Assembly: GCA_016794585.1 (NCBI GenBank)
Contig: JAEUJM010000040.1
Location: forward strand, 149,735-213,734
From: Acidimicrobiales bacterium
GTDB lineage: Bacteria; Actinomycetota; Acidimicrobiia; Acidimicrobiales; DATDAH01
Direction: 5' to 3'
Length of the DNA: 64,000 bases
In this document: positions 59,615-64,000 of the stretch, piece after piece
Layout of the letters: every line of letters starts with the position of its first letter
How positions within the stretch are numbered: the stretch's first letter is position 1
Translations under genes and position numbers: made by a program
The notes under the pieces: generated by a model
The model's input: the letters and a program-made list of their open reading frames with translations, nothing else
Told to the model about the DNA's origin: nothing
The model's database searches: none

Positions 59615-60810
59615 CCGCCGTCTCCCGTCGGCGCCGGAAGGGCCGGGTGCTGTTCCTGTCCCACGCCGCCGAGCGCACCGGACCACCGATCATCCTGTTG
59701 CACCTCGCCCGGTGGCTGCGGGCCCACACCGACCTCGACTTCGGGATCGTGTTCCTCCAGGGCGGCGAGCTCGAGGAGGAGTTCCGGTCGCTGGCCCCCG
59801 TCTGGATCCTCGACGAGTGGGACCCCCCGCGCCCGGCCGTCGTGCTCGACTCACTCGCGTGGAAGTTCGGGCTCGAGCGCCACGCACCCCGGATCCGTGC
59901 CGCCGCCCTCCGGTGGCGCATGCGCGGCGTCCGCGACTTCGACGTGGTCTACGTCAACACCTGCGGCAGTGTCCGGCCGCTGCGCTACCTCCCGCTCGAG
60001 GACCCCATCGTGCTCACGCACGTGCACGAGCTCTCGGTCGGCCTCGACTTCCACCTCCCCCCCGAGGACCGGGAGCTCATCAGAGAGGTGACCCGCCACT
60101 ACATCACGGTGTCGGACGCCGTGTCCGAGGACACCGAGCGGGTCTTCGGGGCAACCCCCGACCAGATCACCCGCCAATACGGCTTCGTCGAGCTTCCTCC
60201 GGAGGACGTGCCCCTCGCCGAGACGGCTGCGCTGCGATCCTCGCTCGGCATCCCCGACGATGCCCCGATCGTCGGCGCCGCCGGCCTCACGCACTGGCGC
60301 AAGGCCCCGGACCTCTTCGTCCAGGTCGCCCGTCTCATGGGCGACCGCCACCCCGGCCCCGCCCCCCACTTCGTCTGGGTGGGCGGCGAGGCCGGCGGGC
60401 CCGAGCTCGAGCCCGTCCGCTACGACGTCGAGCACGCCGGCCTCGCCGACCGCATGCACTTCCTCGGGCACCAGTCGGACCCCCTCCCCTGGTTCCGCCT
60501 GTTCGACGTGCTGTTGCTGCCGGCCCGCGAGGACGCCTTCCCGCTGGTGTGCCTCGAGGCCGCGTCGCTCGGGGTGCCCATCATCTGCTTCGACAACGGC
60601 GGCATGCCCGAGTTCGTGGGCGACGGCGAGCGCGGCTTCGTGGTGCCGTACCCGGATCTCGCGGCGATGGCCGAGCGGACCCTCGAGGTGCTGGGCGACG
60701 ACGAGCTCCGGGACCGGCTCGGTGATGCGGCCAGGGCCAAGGCCCGGAGCGAGAACGGCGTGGAGACCGGCGCCGCCGCCATCCACCGGGAGCTCGAACG
60801 ATGGATCTAG
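59611..60810 (+). CDS. GT4-like glycosyltransferase (array member)
   Basis: This 399-residue enzyme has the full motif set: VLFLSHAAERTGPPIILLHL, LTHVHELSVGLDFHLPP, THWRKAPDLFVQVARLM, HFVWVGGEAGG, LLPAREDAFPLVCLEAAS and CFDNGGMPEFVGDG. It looks catalytically intact and resembles the gene at 482, from the other end of the window, especially in FDxGGMPEFVG. It begins with an ATGA overlap and ends with a 10-bp overlap into the last gene of the row. Confidence 0.9.
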   Translation: MTAVSRRRRKGRVLFLSHAAERTGPPIILLHLARWLRAHTDLDFGIVFLQGGELEEEFRSLAPVWILDEWDPPRPAVVLDSLAWKFGLERHAPRIRAAALRWRMRGVRDFDVVYVNTCGSVRPLRYLPLEDPIVLTHVHELSVGLDFHLPPEDRELIREVTRHYITVSDAVSEDTERVFGATPDQITRQYGFVELPPEDVPLAETAALRSSLGIPDDAPIVGAAGLTHWRKAPDLFVQVARLMGDRHPGPAPHFVWVGGEAGGPELEPVRYDVEHAGLADRMHFLGHQSDPLPWFRLFDVLLLPAREDAFPLVCLEAASLGVPIICFDNGGMPEFVGDGERGFVVPYPDLAAMAERTLEVLGDDELRDRLGDAARAKARSENGVETGAAAIHRELERWI

Positions 60811-61961
60811 GCGTCCGGCGCATCGTGTTCGTCACCCGCGACGGGGCGGTGGGAGGCGGCCAGGTGTTCCTCCTCTACCTGCTGCGCTGGCTGCGCCTCC
60901 AGACCGAGGTCGAGACCGAGGTGCTGTCGTGGCACGACGGCCCGCTGCTCGACCAGTTCGCCGAGCTGGCCCCGGTCCGCGTGCTCGACGAGCTCAACGC
61001 GTGGCGCCCGGCCCGGGTGGCCGAGGTGCTCGGGCTCCGCCGGCTCACCAGCCTGCTCAAGAGCACCCGGCTGCGCTGGTGGGTCCTCCAGCGGCGATCG
61101 ACCGATCTGCTCTACGTCAACGGGCTCGAGGCCGCCCGCATCCTGGGCTTCGTCGTCGGCCCCGGGCCCCGCTCGGTGGTCCACGTGCACGACATCGGGG
61201 AGCTGGAGGGGGACCGGGTGAGCGCCTCGGACCGGGCCTTGATCGCGGCACGTGCGTCGGTGTTCGTGGCTGCGTCCGACGAGATCGCCGAGGCGCTCCA
61301 CCGCGACCTGGGGATCCCCCGGCACCGCATCGTGCGCCACGACTACGTGATCGCCGCCGGGGTGGAGAGCCCGCTCGTGTCGCTGCACCCCCCGACGCGC
61401 GACGAACTGGGGATCGCCGCCGACGAGTTCGTGGTCGGGGCCACCGGACCTGCCGACTGGTGGGCCGAGCCCGAGCAGTTCGTCCTGCTGGCCTGGGGGC
61501 TGCGCCGGCGCCTCCCGGGCCGACGCCTGCGGTTCCTCTGGATCGCCGAGGACCCGGACGACCGGGTGCTCTGGCCGTTCCGCCACGACCTGCGCAACGC
61601 CGGTGTCGACGGCTGCACGACGATCGTCAGCGGACCGAAGCCCTTCGACTTCCTCGACGCCATGGACGTCCTGGTGCTGTCCAACCGCCACGAGCCCGCC
61701 GAGCTGCTCGTGTTCGAGGCGGTCGGAGCCGGCACCGCGGTGGTGCGCACCGACAACATCTTGCGCGAGACCCCCGCCGGGGCCACGGCCCTGGCGGTGC
61801 CCTACCTCGACGTGGACGCCCTGGTCGAGGCCGTGGCCGGCCTCGCCACCGACGAAGGCGCTCGGCGCGCCCTCGTCGAGCAGGGCTGCCAGGCGGCGCG
61901 CGGCCACCACGACGTGAGCGTCGGCGCCCGGGACCTGCTCGCCCGGGTGCTCGAGCGCTGA
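60801..61961 (+). CDS. GT4-like glycosyltransferase (divergent array member)
   Basis: The 386-residue protein keeps the family outline but with changes. The entry is VFVTRDGAVGGGQVFLLYLL rather than RTGxP, the middle is VVHVHDIGELEGDRV, and the donor-phosphate segment reads PADWWAEPEQFVLLA, without the usual Arg-Lys. The EX7E motif, in contrast, is canonical (NRHEPAELLVFEAVGAG). It may use another donor. It is the last gene of the row and is followed by 177 bp with short imperfect repeats and a promoter. Confidence 0.85.
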   Translation: MDLGVRRIVFVTRDGAVGGGQVFLLYLLRWLRLQTEVETEVLSWHDGPLLDQFAELAPVRVLDELNAWRPARVAEVLGLRRLTSLLKSTRLRWWVLQRRSTDLLYVNGLEAARILGFVVGPGPRSVVHVHDIGELEGDRVSASDRALIAARASVFVAASDEIAEALHRDLGIPRHRIVRHDYVIAAGVESPLVSLHPPTRDELGIAADEFVVGATGPADWWAEPEQFVLLAWGLRRRLPGRRLRFLWIAEDPDDRVLWPFRHDLRNAGVDGCTTIVSGPKPFDFLDAMDVLVLSNRHEPAELLVFEAVGAGTAVVRTDNILRETPAGATALAVPYLDVDALVEAVAGLATDEGARRALVEQGCQAARGHHDVSVGARDLLARVLER

Positions 61962-61990
61962 CGCCACGACCGGCTCCCGACGCACCTTCA

Positions 61991-62030
61991 CCAACGGCAG
62001 CCCCACCAACAGCAGCCCCCCAACGGCACC
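61991..62030. repeat. Imperfect 14-15-nt direct repeats in an intergenic region
   Basis: CCAACGGCAGCCCC (61991-62004), CCAACAGCAGCCCC (62006-62019) and CCAACGGCACC (62020-62030) follow one another in the 177-bp gap between the second glycosyltransferase row and the radical SAM gene, just upstream of its TACACT element. No dyad symmetry is seen; function is unknown. Confidence 0.6.
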
Positions 62031-62051
62031 AATGGCGACGGGCCCGGCCCG

Positions 62052-62057
62052 TACACT
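62052..62057 (+). promoter_or_regulatory. -10 element upstream of the radical SAM gene at 62139
   Basis: TACACT is followed after 6 nt by an ATC codon (62064) that is in frame with the gene annotated from 62139. The distance matches other leaderless heads in this window. Confidence 0.45.
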
Positions 62058-62138
62058 CCTGGCATCGCCCGCTCCCGCCTCGCCGCCCTTCTCCGCCCTC
62101 GCGCCACGGATGCCACGGACGCCTCCGACACGCCAGCC

Positions 62139-63263
62139 GTGGCGGCCTGGCAGGCGTCGCGCGAGACGCCGTTCCGGGACAGCGTGTGCAACGCGCCGCT
62201 GACCAACCTCTACTTCACCGTCGACGGCCAGGTGGCGCCCTGCTGGCTCCACTTCACCGCCAGCACGCCCCGCTGGTCCCCCGACGTCTCCATCGCCGAC
62301 ATCTGGAACGGCCCGCACTTCACCAAGCTGCGTGAGGCCCACCGGCGCCACCAGTTCCCGAACGGGTGCCAGGTCTGCGAGCACAACATCGAGACGGGCA
62401 ACCTCCCGCTGGCGGCCGCCTACGACAACGGGCACCCGATCGTCGGGTGGCCGACGATGCTCGAGCTCGAGCTGTCCAACCTCTGCAACCTCGAGTGCGT
62501 GATGTGCTCCGGGCAGCTCTCGTCGAAGATCCGGCGCAACCGCGAGAAGAAGCCCCCGTTGGTGAGCCCCTACGACGACACCTTCGTCGACCAGGTGGCG
62601 GATTTGCTCCCCCACCTCCAGGAGCTCCGCTTCAACGGGGGCGAGCCGCTCATGCAGCCCCTCGTGCACAAGATCGCCGAGCGGGTGGCCGAGGTGCGGC
62701 CCGACCTGAAGATCACCATCGCCACCAACGGCACCATCATCAACGCCAAGGCCCGGCGCATGATGGAGCGCTGCAACGTGCACGTGAACATCTCCATCGA
62801 CTCGCTCATCCCCGAGCGCTACGCCGAGATCCGGGTGAACGGCGACCTCGCCGAGGTCCTGTCCAACTTCGAGGAGTACCGGGCGTACTGCCACGCCGAC
62901 GGTCGCAACCTGGCCGTGATGGTGAACCCCATGCGCATGAACTGGGACGAGATGGCGGACTTCGTCTGGTTCGCCAGCGAGCGCCAGGTCTACCTGTGGT
63001 TCAACACCATCCGGTACCCCGAGGACCTCGCCCTGCACAACCTGTCCGCGGAAGAGCTGTCGCACATCCACGACACCCTGGCGGCCAAGACCCTGCCCGA
63101 GCCCGCCGACGGCCCCGAGGGCGACGCCTGCCGGGGCAACCGCGAGGTGTTCGAGCGCTTCGTGCACTCCCAGGTGGCCACCTGGCGGGACGAGGCCGCC
63201 GCCCGCGGCGACCGCCGCGCCGGCGTGCCGGTGCGCATCACCAGCGCACCCACCGCCACCTGA
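62139..63263 (+). CDS. Radical SAM protein with N-terminal SPASM-like cysteines
   Basis: From the GTG at 62139 the product has 374 residues. N-terminal cysteines are C17, C35, C77 and C80 (only one Cys where relatives have a pair), then the rSAM motif NLCNLECVMCSGQLS (C116, C120, C123), LRFNGGEPLMQPL and ITIATNGTIINAKA. The C-terminal domain of its three paralogues is absent. A TACACT -10 (62052-62057) lies 6 nt before an in-frame ATC at 62064, which would add 25 residues with coding-like base use; no ATG, GTG or TTG lies between that promoter and 62139 in frame. The true start may therefore be the ATC. Confidence 0.85.
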   Translation: MAAWQASRETPFRDSVCNAPLTNLYFTVDGQVAPCWLHFTASTPRWSPDVSIADIWNGPHFTKLREAHRRHQFPNGCQVCEHNIETGNLPLAAAYDNGHPIVGWPTMLELELSNLCNLECVMCSGQLSSKIRRNREKKPPLVSPYDDTFVDQVADLLPHLQELRFNGGEPLMQPLVHKIAERVAEVRPDLKITIATNGTIINAKARRMMERCNVHVNISIDSLIPERYAEIRVNGDLAEVLSNFEEYRAYCHADGRNLAVMVNPMRMNWDEMADFVWFASERQVYLWFNTIRYPEDLALHNLSAEELSHIHDTLAAKTLPEPADGPEGDACRGNREVFERFVHSQVATWRDEAAARGDRRAGVPVRITSAPTAT

Positions 63264-63281
63264 CCCATCCGCCGGGCCCGA

Positions 63282-64000
63282 TCAGGCCGGGGTGAGCGGC
63301 GCACCGCCGAGTGCCGGCATCGGGTCGGGGCTGGCGATCGCCATCCAGCCGAGCACCGGGGCGTAGAGGGTGCGGAAGCGCAGCGTCCCGTCTGTGCGGC
63401 GGACCACCGAATCGTTGACCACGACGAGTCGATCGGTCCCCGAGAGGTCCCTCGGGAGCTCGTAGTCGACCTCACCCAGCCACGCCGTGGCCCCGCCGAT
63501 CGCGTCGATGTCGAGGCCCATCCACCCATCGACCCGAAGCGCGGCGGCCCACCCAGGCGCGAGCACCGCAGTGACCGCGTCGGCGTCGACGGCGAGCTCG
63601 ATCGGGTCGCGTCCTGCCCATGCCCGGAGATCGTCGATCGCACCCTCCAGCAGTCCCTCCGCGGTGCGCACGCGCACGGCGTGGAGTCGGGCTGCGAGGG
63701 CGTCCGCGAGCTGGTTGTGGAGCGAGGTGCGGCGCTCCATCAGCTCGCGACGGCGCACCGCACGACGTTCGTGGCCCGACCGGATGCGCACGAGTTGGAC
63801 CGAGCGACTGCTCTCGGACCCCGTCCGCGCCAGCTGGTCGCGCAAGATGGCGATGGCGCGGTCCCATTGGCCCTGGTTGCGCCCGAGGCGGGGGCGCACC
63901 TCCGCGTCCTCCACCTCCAGCGCCGCCACGATCGGCGCCAACTCGTCGCGCGACAGCGTGAACAACGAGTGATCCGCCGGCCCGAACACCGGGATCACGT
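63282..64000 (-). CDS. C-terminal part of a radical SAM paralogue (cut by window edge)
   Basis: An open minus-strand frame enters from the right edge and ends at 63282, giving about 239 residues. The segment LSRDELAPIVAALEVEDAEV followed by RPRLGRNQGQWDRAIAILRD matches the post-rSAM region of the genes at 51515, 52992 and 54503 (LGxNRxxW). The remaining ~180 residues correspond to their unrecognised C-terminal domain, so this is a further paralogue whose rSAM core lies outside the window. No start can be set. It converges with the radical SAM gene at 62139, 18 bp away. Confidence 0.75.
   Translation of the reverse strand, partial: VIPVFGPADHSLFTLSRDELAPIVAALEVEDAEVRPRLGRNQGQWDRAIAILRDQLARTGSESSRSVQLVRIRSGHERRAVRRRELMERRTSLHNQLADALAARLHAVRVRTAEGLLEGAIDDLRAWAGRDPIELAVDADAVTAVLAPGWAAALRVDGWMGLDIDAIGGATAWLGEVDYELPRDLSGTDRLVVVNDSVVRRTDGTLRFRTLYAPVLGWMAIASPDPMPALGGAPLTPA

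Noticed and set aside
61962..62063. Possible RiPP precursor gene next to the radical SAM gene
   Set aside because: The gap holds short Pro/Thr/Asn/Ser-type imperfect repeats in one frame, but no start with a ribosome binding site and no leader-core pattern. An ATG at 62032 is out of frame with the gene and not supported by a promoter.
1..64000. CRISPR arrays, tRNA or rRNA genes, insertion sequences
   Set aside because: I looked for regularly spaced repeats, cloverleaf-like conserved stretches and transposase motifs and found none that I could support.

Overview
This 64 kb window comes from a high-GC bacterium (roughly 70-75% G+C by eye). Genes are densely packed, with frequent ATGA/GTGA stop-start overlaps and many GTG starts. 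Many transcription-unit heads carry a TAnnnT element only 6-10 nt before the start codon and lack a Shine-Dalgarno sequence, which points to leaderless mRNAs. This fits an actinobacterium. An Acidimicrobiia-like lineage is my best guess, but no rRNA or housekeeping marker is present to settle it. I saw no tRNA, rRNA, insertion sequence, phage gene or CRISPR array. No stretch longer than 300 bases lacks a gene.

The window is essentially one large surface-polysaccharide (capsule/exopolysaccharide/O-antigen-like) locus that continues past both edges. From left to right: (1) 1-7149, minus strand: a methyltransferase, a two-domain oxidoreductase and a tandem row of related GT4-like glycosyltransferases. 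(2) 7184-11304: a UDP-GlcNAc 2-epimerase, a DegT aminotransferase and a membrane-bound PglF/CapD-like dehydratase. (3) 11375-31049, plus strand, the core operon: a Wzz/tyrosine-kinase regulator, two asparagine-synthase-like amidotransferases, an O-antigen ligase/polymerase-like protein, NeuB, NeuC and NeuA homologues for a nonulosonic (sialic-like) acid, an ABC exporter (Wzm/Wzt with a carbohydrate-binding tail), several glycosyltransferases, a FkbM methyltransferase, a fusion of a GT2 glycosyltransferase to an Fe/2-oxoglutarate dioxygenase, and a GT39-like membrane glycosyltransferase. (4) 31000-48732: short divergent units with methyltransferases, GT2 and GT4 enzymes (one a double-GT4 fusion), a sugar epimerase, a CapK-like adenylate-forming enzyme, the initiating phosphoglycosyl transferase with its aminotransferase partner, and a PIG-L deacetylase. 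(5) 48779-64000: a sugar dehydrogenase, six radical SAM proteins (four in one operon, one alone, one cut by the edge), and a second tandem row of five related glycosyltransferases.

How it may work together (inference): nucleotide sugars are made and decorated by the epimerases, dehydratase, aminotransferases, Neu enzymes and oxidoreductases. Chains are started by the phosphoglycosyl transferase at 43812, extended by more than twenty glycosyltransferase domains, modified by methyltransferases, amidotransferases, radical SAM enzymes and a dioxygenase, and exported by Wzm/Wzt under the BY-kinase.

The best candidates for something undescribed are: the paralogous glycosyltransferase family in three places, with several members showing altered active sites; the neighbouring radical SAM paralogues, whose SPASM-like cysteines lie at the N-terminus and three to four of which carry an unrecognised C-terminal domain; and the glycosyltransferase-dioxygenase fusion. 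The sequence also suggests a nine-codon leaderless upstream ORF and a possible ATC start codon.
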